Notes under the pieces: generated by a model
Seen by the model: only the letters and a program-made list of their open reading frames with translations
Told to the model about the DNA's origin: nothing
The model's database searches: none
Source of the DNA: Abelmoschus esculentus
Lineage: Eukaryota > Streptophyta > Magnoliopsida > Malvales > Malvaceae
Direction of reading: 5' to 3'
DNA: 64,000 nt
Assembly (NCBI GenBank): GCA_035048815.1
Contig: JAUCBN010000001.1
Span: 18,305,001-18,369,000, forward strand
Shown: piece by piece, positions 47,460 through 57,479 of the stretch
Layout of the letters: each line of letters starts with the position of its first letter
Numbering within the stretch: the first letter of the stretch is position 1
Position numbers and translations under genes: made by a program

Positions 47460-48852
47460 ATTGTTGTTGTTTTATTCCTTGACAGGTAAAATACCTTACA
47501 GAAGGTTGTCGCGCCGATAAAATGCCACAGTGGAAGGTTACCTCGAAAACATAATTCCACTATGGAGGTTGCCTCGGCGGCAAGTTGTTAAGGCAGCAAG
47601 ATGACAATTGTAGTCGAGATTTGTCACCAAACATTGCAGAAACATGCTACGCTGAGGAATGAGCAGATCGAACCAAGATAAGAGAATTTTACTGACACAA
47701 TTCCAAGTCGAAAAAAGTACAACAACAATTATGATAGCAACCCATTGCGGTAACACATGTCGAGGCAACATCTAGAAGACAAATGTTGATATGATAGGCG
47801 ACCTGAAGAGAAAAACAAGATGGAGTTTTAAGACAAGTTGCATAGAAATCAGAGCTGAGAAACACGTGGAAAGGCAATGTCAAAGCCACGTGGGAAAATA
47901 ATCCTAATAGCAATAAACTAGGAAATAAAATAAAGATCTTTTATTTATGTACTTAAGTTGTATTTTTTTCCAAGTTAAATTCCTACTTTGAAAAGGTTTG
48001 CCCTAGGCCAAGACTATAAATATCATAGCCTATGTAAAGGGCAAGGCATCTCGAAATCAAGTATTCATAGAAAACCCTAAACTTTCTCCATCACCCCCTT
48101 GAGGTTTAGGCTAGTTTGTATAGTAGTTGTGAAAGAAAGTTTATAATTTGTTTAGTTCTTATTAATGTAAGTTCTTGATTCATAGTTTATTCTCTCTTGA
48201 TTCATAATTTTTCTTGCATTCGAGCTCGAAAGATAAGTTTTCGAGGAAAAACCCATTTGTCTAGATTAGGGATAGTTAGGCTCACGAAACGAGAGAATAC
48301 GGTCTTTGCTCATGGGCATTGACTATTCTGAAATGGTTTCAGCAACTAAAAGAAAGCATACCAGTGATTGTTGTTCACCCTTGATTCACGTCGGGAGGTA
48401 TTATCAAGATATGACCTTCAATATTAATTTGAACTAGGGATAATGAGGAGTCAATAAAGGATGCTCTGTCAAACTATGAGTTGTTGAATTGTCGATAAGG
48501 CATAACCCCACCGAGCAGCTAAGGCGACCCTTCAGTGACCCGCCGGGGTGGTATTTCAACCTATTGCATTATAAGAACGAGACAATTACATTTTGAATCC
48601 ACACTATGAAGCAATCTAACCTGGCCTACTTCTCCACCCTTGTTTTCTTGATCACTTATCTTTATTTCTTTAATTATTTTTCTTAGTTATAATTTAAACT
48701 CAATTATTTTTGTTTTTAATTTTTTATTGTGTAGGTATAATAAATTGTGTAAGTAACGTCAATCCTCTTGGGATCCACATCATAAATACTACAACTTGAC
48801 AAAAGGTGGATGCTTCATTATAAAAGCATAGGACTTCCTAGCCTTCACCAAG
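47460..48852 (+). repeat. Athila-like LTR, plus orientation
   Basis: Ends at the primer-like site at 48853 and shares ordered phrases with 17285-18603 in inverted orientation. A TATAAATA box lies at about 48015, followed by a start-like region, as expected for an LTR promoter. The outer boundary is uncertain. No gag or pol follows, so it is a truncated element. Confidence 0.6.
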
Positions 48853-48877
48853 TTTGGCGATGTTGTAGGGGATTGGC
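48853..48877 (+). other. Degenerate Athila-type primer-binding site
   Basis: TTTGGCGATGTTGTAGGGGA, followed by TTGGC, resembles the Athila-lineage site (TTTGGCGCCGTTGCCGGGGA, tRNA-Asp type) with a few changes. It is preceded by TTCACCAAG, typical of these LTR ends. Confidence 0.6.
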
Positions 48878-50560
48878 GATTTCAAATTTTCGATTTATTT
48901 TTCTTGCACTATTATTTTTTAGGAAATTAATTTAATTATTTTTGTAACGCCCTGAAAACTGGTCTAGTCAAAATTATGTTTCAATGATCGAAATTTTGCA
49001 TCGGAAGTAGTGAATATAATACTGGAACCCTCTTGTACTCAATTATGGTGTAATGGAACTTTAATTGAGTTTAAATTTAGTTTAAGGACTTGTGAAAGGC
49101 ATTGATGCACAAGCTCGAATCGATCACCGTCAAGAGGGTTGTTTATGGTTCTTGGTTGAATTTACTAAAATCGAAAGAATGAGGCAAAAGACACAAGGAT
49201 TTTAGAGTGGTTCGGCCACGCCTACATCCACTACCTTAACACACCACTAAGGATTTCAACCAATTCACTAATGAACTCAACCTTTTTATCGGTTCAAGGG
49301 ATAACCGTTACAACCCTATCTTTTGGACTTGGCTAAGATAGAACCAACTCTAGTTTTTGTCTAAGGCTAAACTAGAACCTCTCCTTTTACAAAGGGATTT
49401 GTTTGGTAAAATAAGTACCTCACAAAGGTGGATGTTTACACAATTAAGCTCACAAGAGAATACAAGATTTACAATAAAATCACTCTTTTAAGACTATGTA
49501 CAAGAGAAAAGGAAAATGGAGATTTAAACTCAATTTCTCTTGACCATGTTTCTTGGATGTTGTATCTAACCTTCTTCAAGTGTCCCAAGCTTGCTTTTAT
49601 AGTATGGAATCATATTCTAGTCGTTTATAGCCGTTAGGGATGTTTTGGAGCCGTTGGGAAGTCAAAAAGTTGAACATTAAATTTTCACCTGCATAGAGGT
49701 TTCGAAACTTTTTCAAAATTGTTTCCAAACCTTTACCAAATGTTTGAAAACCTTTAAGCAATTTAAAAATTATATCTGTTACAGGTCTAAGGTTTCGAAA
49801 TCTTGATCAAGGTTTCGAAACTTTTCATCAAAAGTTTCCAAACATTTTGCTAGAAGTTTCGAGACTTTCATTCCAGTAGCGAAATGTTTGAGACTGCGCT
49901 GAGAGGTTTCGAAACCTTTAAAGGAGATTTCAAAAATTTTATTTAAAAATCAATTTCAACTATTTTAAAAGGTATTTTAAACACTTCTAAAATCTCTCAA
50001 AAAAATTTCAAACTTATTTTCACTTTATTTGAACATAAGAACCATTTTTGAATTCTTTTCAAATTAGTACAAAACTTTTTTCAATTATTATATCAAAATC
50101 AATATCTCAACAACTTGTTTGGAAAGAAAAAAATTATTTGAGACTAAATTGTAAAAATTGAAAGTTTGATGGTAAAATTTCAAACTTTGGAAAGTTAAAG
50201 GATCATTTTCATAATTAACCCTTTTTGAGGTTCTTAGTCACCTCTTTGGTGGCTGATCCCATGTCAAATTCATAGGCTTTGTCATAAATTATGACAAAGT
50301 AATTAAAGATGAGTAAATTAAAAGAAAAATGATAAAATTCTAGATTAGTTTATGGATTTCCCCACCTATGAGGAAACTTGTTCATTAGCTGCCAAGAAGG
50401 CAACCAATTATAGAGAACCATGCCCTGTTGAAGCTTAAAAAAAGGATTTTAAAAGAGTGTTTGATAATGCCAATTTGAAACCGAGAAGATAACAAACTTT
50501 ACTATCCTTCTACCAAGTTTTTCCTAAGCATACACCTCCATTGTTGTCTTCAACCTTGAA
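48878..50560. repeat. LTR-like sequence with half-site cluster 3
   Basis: A gypsy-style start (TGTAACGCCCTGAAAACTGG near 48942) is followed by a copia-LTR-like phrase (TTTTAGAGTGGTTCGGCC near 49200). There is no coding sequence. Probably several nested, decayed LTR fragments; boundaries not resolved. Confidence 0.4.
49690..49935. repeat. Half-site cluster 3 (GGTTTCGAAACC-like)
   Basis: Around ten variants of GGTTTCGAAACC within 250 bp, for example near 49697, 49793, 49811, 49855 and 49906. The half-site GTTTCG differs by one base from the GTATCG of the other clusters. Confidence 0.75.
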
Positions 50561-53262
50561 GCAAGCAAGTACCTCAATCTCATCCTTGTTATTTAGTTGA
50601 TTTCAAGATATCAAATTGAAGCTTGAAGAGTGGTGAGTAAAACCCTTATTTTTATTGGTGAATTCCATAGAAGGTTTGAGTTTAATTTTGAGAGTTTTTC
50701 TTAAGGAATTCATGGTGGAACCTAGGTATAAGAAACTTTAATCCATGGAATTTATGTCATTTATAAGATTATTTAAGCTTAAGTATTGCTTTAATCCATT
50801 GAAATCTCTAGTGACATATTCCATGAATTTATTGACTAGTTAAAGCCTTGGAAGAATCACCATCAAATTCCACAAGCAACAAAAATAAAGGAGTTTTCAT
50901 TCAAGAGCCTTAGAAGCTCCACTTATCAAGGTGAGTGTAGTAGAGTCATGAGACAAAGCTGGTGCTTTTCCATCTTATTTTATTGTTATTCATTAACATG
51001 TAGCATATTGTTGGCAAAGAAAGGACATGATACCACATAGGGCCATGAAAAGATTTGGTAAGCTTTCATTATTGTATTGATCATTGGGCTTATTGGAATA
51101 GACCTAAGGGTCAAATTCATTGATATTGATTCATGGAACCTATTGAATTTATCATTGATATTGTTATAAATCTAAAATTTTATTTGGACCTTGGATTTGA
51201 GTGGAAATTGGATACAATTGGCATTCCATAGGATTCATGAGCTCACTGATACGGGTGGACTACAGTCCTTAGGCTACGACCTATATTTGGCAAGGCGGAG
51301 GGATGATTTGTGTATTGGTCATTTTGGCGAGGCGTAAGAGTCTGCGTATCCACTATCTTGTTCAATCCAAGGATAAATATTGATTTATTGATCTTATTAT
51401 AATTAATATGAATCATTGGTATAATTGAGGAATTAACATGAAAGCTTGTAAAATGATTCATATTATATGTTTATATTGTTATTGCTACCTCACTAGGCAA
51501 AGTATGCCTAATGTCCCCATTTTCCATGCATTTTCAGGTTAAGGTTTTGAGAAGAAGATTTGGATCCCTTGTTGCTAGGTTTTGGCAAGTTCATAAGCAA
51601 AGAAGAGTATGTAAGCTTGTTATAAATATTCCTAGAATGGTGGAAACATGTTTTTGTTAGACCATAAATATGTACTTTGATATGCTAGTAATGTATAAGG
51701 TATGCCTAGACTTGTATCTTGTAAAATGACCTTAAGGGAAAAAAATGGTTTAAATAGCTAAATATGCATGCTTTGGGCTAAAGATCAAAAACTTAGTAAA
51801 TGGATTTAGATTGCATTAAAAATTGGCATGCTATTAAATTATGATCATTTCAAGTTGTTGGTAAAATTTCATAAGTATTGGATTTCATTTTCTAAGTCAA
51901 ATGGATTAAAAAACAGCTAAAATATGACATTACATGTCAGTTGTATCAAAACAGGTTCATAGAGTTTCGATACGTCATGCTTATCATCTGGAAAACTCTA
52001 GGAAAATTAACATGGTATCGAAACCACTTGGAGGGTGTTTCGATACGTTTTGCCACTAGAATTCCTCGTTTGGATACTACAATAAGGTGTATCAAAACGT
52101 CAGGTCAAGTCAAACCCTTAGGACTCTTGGTCGGTCTTCGTGTATCGAAACCATTAATAAAAGTATCAATACAGGCCTAACGGTATTATCTGTCAGGAAC
52201 CGTAGTATCAAAACAACTTCCATGTGTTTTGATACACCCCTATTGGTCAAAGTTGTTACTTAGAATTAAATATTGCATTCCGATACAGTCCACAATGTAC
52301 TGAAACGGGTTAGAAGTTAAACGAATTACCTAACTGGACATCATCGTTTCGATACGGCCTCCTTCGCGTATCGATACTGACCCTAGGATAACTGAATTAC
52401 CGACCATGACACAATTGAATCGATACTGTAATCACTATTTTTGCCCTGGTCTAACTTATTTTTATGTTTAAAATAAAGGACTTTAATTAATGCGTAATGA
52501 TCATATATAACATGTGAAAAAAAGAAAAAAAAAAGGATATAAGTATATAATGACATGTGATAGTATATAATTATTATTATTGCGTGCTATATCATTATGT
52601 GTTTGTTAGTGTCACCATTTGGGTACATGTGATAAGTATATATTGCATGTGTCATTTGTTTTTATCATCTTACATATATATTTTAATCATTTGAATACGT
52701 GTTAGTATGTATGTATTAAGTACATGTGTATTAGCATATGTATGTTAGTACAATATGCATTGGTGTTAGATTATATATTATGTTGTCATGTATATGTGTA
52801 CAATAAGTTTGCATTTGTGTGTTGTATATATATTTTTGCATGTATATTTTAAATATGTTAAAAATAAAACCCATATAATTATAATTGAAGCCCAAATAAT
52901 TAAATGAATTCAGTCCAATAAAAATAATTTACAAGACCAATAAAAAATTAAATTACAGACCAATGATAATTAAAATTCTATATGCCCAAATAATGATATC
53001 TCAAGCCCAATTTGGATAACCCATCTACAACAAATAACCCTAATATCCTTTCATTTTTCTGGTTGCAGCCGCCCAAGAAAAATCATAAGATGAATTGGAT
53101 TAAATGGTTAGGATCAAATGGAGAATGCCCCTTGACCTTTAAGGCATGACTCCACGTGAGAGTCACCAACTCTCCCGGAAAAACCTGATATGCAACATAG
53201 ATAAACAAAGCAAAATATCAGAGAAATCTCATGAAATCCGAAAAAAGGATATTCAATAGGAG
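50561..53262. repeat. LTR-like non-coding sequence around cluster 4
   Basis: Contains phrases typical of long gypsy LTRs (GAGCTCACTGATACGGGTGG near 51239, CCTCACTAGGCAAAG near 51487) and cluster 4. A stretch of alternating TG/CA steps follows at about 52560-52850. No gene. Confidence 0.4.
51945..52445. repeat. Half-site cluster 4 (GTATCGAAAC/GTTTCGATAC)
   Basis: About fifteen variants in 500 bp, including GTTTCGATACG (51964), GTATCGAAACC (52015), GTTTCGATACG (52039), GTATCGAAACC (52141), GTTTCGATACG (52348) and GTATCGATAC (52368). Hybrid sites (TATCGA on one side, TTTCGA on the other) predominate. Confidence 0.8.
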
Positions 53263-53533
53263 CAATCACACTATGAATCGAACAAAAATAAAATGGGAAA
53301 GAAAACATAAGAGTAAGATGAGACAAGATGGAACTCTCAAGAAGAAACACTTCTCTGAGAAATGTTGATAGTAGTCAAAGAAAGATGAAAACGAAAAACA
53401 ATCTGGAAACAACATAAAAGATGCCCTAGGTATAAACGCAGCGTTTTGCTACTCTTTTCCCCAAAGTGCACCGTTTCATTAAACCAGATTATTAACCCAA
53501 AAACAGAAAATTAAAACTCCAACGACTATTTCA
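53263..53533 (-). repeat. 3' LTR of the chromovirus
   Basis: About 271 bp. Its left part matches 57263-57479 closely (both contain ATAAGAGTAAGAT-like or AAAGAGTAAGATA-like stretches and CAAAGTGCACCG/CAAAGTGTACCG). Confidence 0.8.
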
Positions 53534-53569
53534 GTTCCTCCCCTGACAGTGGCCTACTCTTGAAGAACA

Positions 53570-54139
53570 TCATTGTCCTAAAGGATGGAAGTTCAGAAAT
53601 TGGATCAACAGTTGATGAAGGACTTCCCATTTGGTATCTTCTGAAAACGAATTCGTCCATTCCACCAAAACTTCATTCACCGCCCAATTACCCCTCTTAC
53701 CAATTCTCCTCTCTAGAATTTTATGTGGCTCCTTAGTAATCCCTCCATCAGGACCAATTATCGGCAACTCAGATTGCACCTAATCCAGACCTACATATTT
53801 CTTCAGTTGGGAGACATGAAAGATTGGGTGCACTTTTGAATCAACTGGTAGTTGTAACTCGTAAGCTACCCTCCCGATTTTTGCATTGATTTGGAAAGGT
53901 CCAAACCACTTTGGTGCAAGTTTTTGACAGCTCCTATGTTTCACCGATTGTTGTCTATAGGCTTGCAACTTAAGATACACCAATTCACCCACCAGAAATT
54001 CACAATCACTCATCTTTTTGTCCGCTTGATGTTTCATTCGATTCTGGGCTCTTTGAAGATGAAATTTCAGCATTTTGAGGGTTGCTTCCCTATGTTGCAT
54101 CTCTTTGTCCATTGTGGCTACCCTTGAGTCTCCAGCCAC
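53570..54139 (-). pseudogene. Chromovirus integrase C-terminus and chromodomain
   Basis: The first frame (54139 to 53780) reads as the integrase tail with the GPF/Y-type block (KLAPKWFGPFQI, then KVHPIFHVSQLKKYVG). After a stop it continues in the same frame (53779 to 53570) as a chromodomain-like segment (PHKILERRIGKRGN, then EVLVEWTNS and TKWEVLHQL). Chromodomains steer chromovirus integration to particular chromatin. Both parts are long open stretches although the rest of the element is broken. Confidence 0.85.
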
Positions 54140-54289
54140 GTATGGAATATGGCAAGGAGGGCTCTATCCATACAGGGCCTGATAGGGTGACATTCCAATA
54201 ACAGAGTGGTATAAAGTATTGTACCACCATTCGGCCAAGTGCAACCAACAATCCCACTCCTTGGGTCTCTCCCTGTCATACATCTGAGA

Positions 54290-54887
54290 TATGTTTCTTA
54301 ACACTTATTCAATCTCTGAATCTAGCCATCAAAGTAAGGATGATAAGTAGTGGAAGCATTCACAGCCACTCCAAGCTTCCCAAATAACTCTCTCCAAAAA
54401 GTACTCATGAAGATCTTATCCCTATCAAACACTATGTCACTAGGAAGACCATGCATCCTAAAAATGCTCTCCATGAAGACTCGAGTAACAACCTTAACTG
54501 TGTACGGGTGACTAAGGGATAAAAAGTACCCATATTTTGATAGCCTATCAATCACCACCAAGATAGTGTCCTTTTTTCTAGAGTTTGATAGCCTATCTAT
54601 AAAATCCATGCTAATCGAAGACCACATCTTTTCTGGATGGGCAAAGGTTGTAATATACCTTTGGGATGAATTAATTCGTCCTTTTTATTTTGGCAAATGG
54701 AGCACTCCCGAACCTTTTGTTTAATTTTCTTACTCATTCCTTTCCAATAAAATATTTCTCCCATTCTTTGTGTCGTTGCTACCACACTAGAATGGCCCCC
54801 AATTTCACTCCCATGAAAAAATTCCAGAAGCTCCTTCCTTAATTCCTCATTGTTCCAACCATCACTTTCCCCTTCTTTTTGAGACAT
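54290..54887 (-). pseudogene. Chromovirus integrase zinc finger and catalytic core
   Basis: The H2C2 zinc-binding part reads FFHGSEIGGHSS, then CSICQNKK (54887 to 54597). The core follows in another frame (54627 to 54322): SMDFIDRL with the first aspartate and FDRDKIFMS with the second. Beyond YHPYFDG a stop stands where Q is expected, and the position of the catalytic glutamate reads Q. The enzyme is therefore dead on two counts. Confidence 0.87.
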
Positions 54888-54959
54888 TTTTCATTCCATG
54901 TATATTTTTTGTGCCTATCAGACCCCTTTTATAAGTCTTCAATTATCTTCTTAAGTCGA

Positions 54960-55504
54960 TCATCCTGCTTCCATGACTCTTCAATTTTTTCCATAGATCA
55001 AAACTCACACTGCTCACAGTTATGACCAAGCATTGTTGTTTTTCATCCTCTTTCGGCCTCCTTGACAGACTGTCAACCATTACATTGTTAATTCCTTTTA
55101 ATAGCAATTTTCATAGTCTAATCCTATCATTTTCATCACCCATTTTTGCTGAGCAGGGGTCACAGTTTGGTTCCCTGCTAGAAACTTGAGACTCTGATGA
55201 TCAATTTTAATCTTGAAGTGTCTGCCTACCAAATAAGCCGACCATTTCTTCACTGCTAAGAGCACAACTAACATCTCTTTCTCGTATACTGATAGGGCCT
55301 GATACCTTACTCCCAATCCTTTGCTAAAATATGCCAATGGCTTCCCCTTTGTGTTAGGAGTGCTCCAACACCCACATCAGAGGCATCGATTTCTACAGTA
55401 AACTCAGCTATCATTCCCAATTGAGCATTATCATACAACAATGTATTGCTGTAGTAATTGGTCCTCCTTTTCAGAACTCTTCTCACAACCTTGGTTCTGC
55501 ACAC
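54960..55504 (-). pseudogene. Chromovirus RNase H
   Basis: Reads FTVEIDASDVGVGALLTQ, then a frameshift, then AYFSKGLGVRYQALSVYEKE and KIDHQSLKFLAG, QQKWVMKMIG: the standard gypsy RNase H sequence. Immediately upstream lies protease sequence, not RT. Confidence 0.87.
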
Positions 55505-55884
55505 TTCACGAATTCTGGCCTATACCTTTTTAATGTCACCATCCCTTGGTCTATCTTAAAACTCATCTCCAAAGTGGCAAAATCCAACTTAATAGCTCCC
55601 AATTGGGATAACCATTGAATTCCAAAGACTACATCACAATTTTTCAGCCCAACTACTAAGAAGTTAGTTACAAATTCCACCTGCTAAACTTCCCACCTCA
55701 CTGAGCTACATTCTCGAAGAACCTCCATTGTATTTTCATCAGCCACAGTTACCTTCAGTTTCTTCTGCATTGTCATGTCCAAATTCAACCTTTTAACCAT
55801 TGACAAATTAAGGAAAATATGTGTGCTACTTGAATCAAGTAAAGTCACACATGTCTTCCCGTTAATTTGTATCAGGAGTCTCAT
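55483..55884 (-). pseudogene. Chromovirus protease
   Basis: Two adjacent minus frames give a retropepsin: VTLLDSSSTHIFLN (where DSGA is expected, the glycine being serine), then VVGLKNCDVVFGIQWLSQLG with the flap-to-end blocks. About 60 codons further the frame runs straight into the RNase H linker. Confidence 0.8.
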
Positions 55885-55899
55885 TCTTTTCCAAGACTC

Positions 55900-57121
55900 A
55901 GTCCCCCAAATTACATATAAAGATAGTACAGGTTGTTCCCCCTTTCTACTTCCCTACTTTCCTCTGTCTCCTCACAATCTAAAAATTCTTCAGCTTCATT
56001 CTCCTCCTCCTGACCTTCCACTATTATCTAAAATAATTGTGTCTTTTGGCACTTATGCCCTAGTGTATATTTCGTTACACACCAGAAACAAAAGGTCCTT
56101 CCTCCTCTCTTCAATCTCGATAGAAGAAATTATTTTTCCATTTCCCCTATTTTCACCCCCTGTTATAGACCTTGTGAATTTAGGACTCATGGTGTTGGGA
56201 GTACTCCCTTTGGACATATTCTGTCCAGAACTACTTCCAGTAGTTAAATTAGACCTTCCAACAAACAGAGCTTGCTTAGTAGGTACTACTAAGGATAGGG
56301 GCACTGAAGCTCGCGTTAAAGTACTAGGGGTAAAGGTCCCTGGTTTCTTATAGCTAGAAAACAACATGGACTCTACATGCCTAGCAAGATTAAAAGCATC
56401 TAGCAGGGTCTTCGGTTGTAACAGTTTAACATAGGCACCAATTTCCAACCTCAAATGATTTTTGGATAACGAAAGTACATACTGGTCTGGAATTTATACC
56501 TGGTTAATCAGGTGGATGAATTCTTCATAATAGTCCTCCTCCAAATATTTCTACCTCAAAGCCACAAGTTCAACAAATGGATCTTCAAATCCCCTGGTGC
56601 GAACTGTTTACGCATCTGATTTAAGTATTCAGACCATCTCATTTGGTAGATATCTCCGTACGACCTCAGCAGGAATTGGTGCCATTGAAGCACCTTTGTC
56701 TCCAAGTGTAACATGATACACTGATTTTTGTATTTTAAGGCACAAGTTTTGCTTCGAAGTATTGTTCGAGCTTTAAAAATTAACCTTGAAAATTATTACA
56801 GTCAAATCTTTAACAAAGTAGTTTGTAGGCAAAATTATTGCTTCCCAAAGTCTGCTGCCCTTTGGGTTCTCTCACCTCTCGTACTGGAGACTCAATCGGA
56901 GGAGACTGAACCTGAATTCCTTCATTGGCTGGAGTCGATGAAGGAGGGTCGACCGATGGTTGTCCCAAAACACTTTCTAGTTCATCAAAAAAGCCACTGG
57001 TGTCCAAGCACTTACCCAGTCTAAGTTCCAGCAATTTCAGGAAGTTGGTCAACATCCATGTTTCCATGGATGAGAATCGGTCATCCAAACTTCCTTTTAA
57101 ACGATTAATCTCCGATTGCAA
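55900..57121 (-). pseudogene. Chromovirus gag
   Basis: The N-terminal part (57121 to 56810) opens MQSEINRLKGSLDDRFSSME, a predicted coiled coil. The C-terminal part (56454 to 56053) has LLDAFNLARHVESML and a Ser/Thr/Pro-rich stretch leading to a damaged zinc knuckle near 56040-56080. The central capsid part is scattered over several frames. Confidence 0.75.
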
Positions 57122-57250
57122 TCGAGTAGCTTCCTACCTCTATTCCGCCACTAGATCCGTATTTCTAGATGGTACCTAAGCTTTAGAAACAGATGCGACC
57201 ATAGCCAACTGACCCTGAATTTCTATCATGGTTGTCGAGGATACTAATGG

Positions 57251-57261
57251 TTCTGATACCA
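57251..57261 (-). other. Primer-binding site of the chromovirus
   Basis: Minus strand TGGTATCAGAA, one base from the LTR end; initiator-Met type, as in many chromoviruses. Confidence 0.8.
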
Positions 57262-57262
57262 T

Positions 57263-57479
57263 TGTAACACTGTGAATCAAACAAAAATAAAATAAAAAAG
57301 AAAACAAAAGAGTAAGATAAGACAAGAAGGATCTCTCAAGAAAAAACGCTTCTCTATTAAATGTTCATAGCAGTCAAAGACAGATAAAAAAACAATCTGA
57401 AAACAACATAAAAGATACCCTAGGGCTAAACGCATTTCGTTACCCTTTTTCCCAAAGTGTACCGTTTCGTTAAACGAGA
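57263..57479 (-). repeat. 5' LTR of the chromovirus, truncated
   Basis: Matches the 3' LTR up to GTTTCGTTAAAC and then ends abruptly before a G-run, about 50 bp short. Confidence 0.75.

Larger units (their letters stand above)
53263..57479 (-). mobile_element. Ty3/gypsy chromovirus relic without RT
   Basis: The 3' LTR is 53263-53533 and the inner part of the 5' LTR is 57263-57479. The minus-strand primer site TGGTATCAGAA (57251-57261) and a purine tract (CAGGGGAGGAA near 53535-53545) bracket the interior. Gag, protease, RNase H, integrase and a chromodomain follow in order on the minus strand, but RT is missing. The outer part of the 5' LTR is cut off by the next gypsy LTR. The chromodomain identifies a chromovirus; Reina-like is my guess from the integrase tail. 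Confidence 0.88.
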
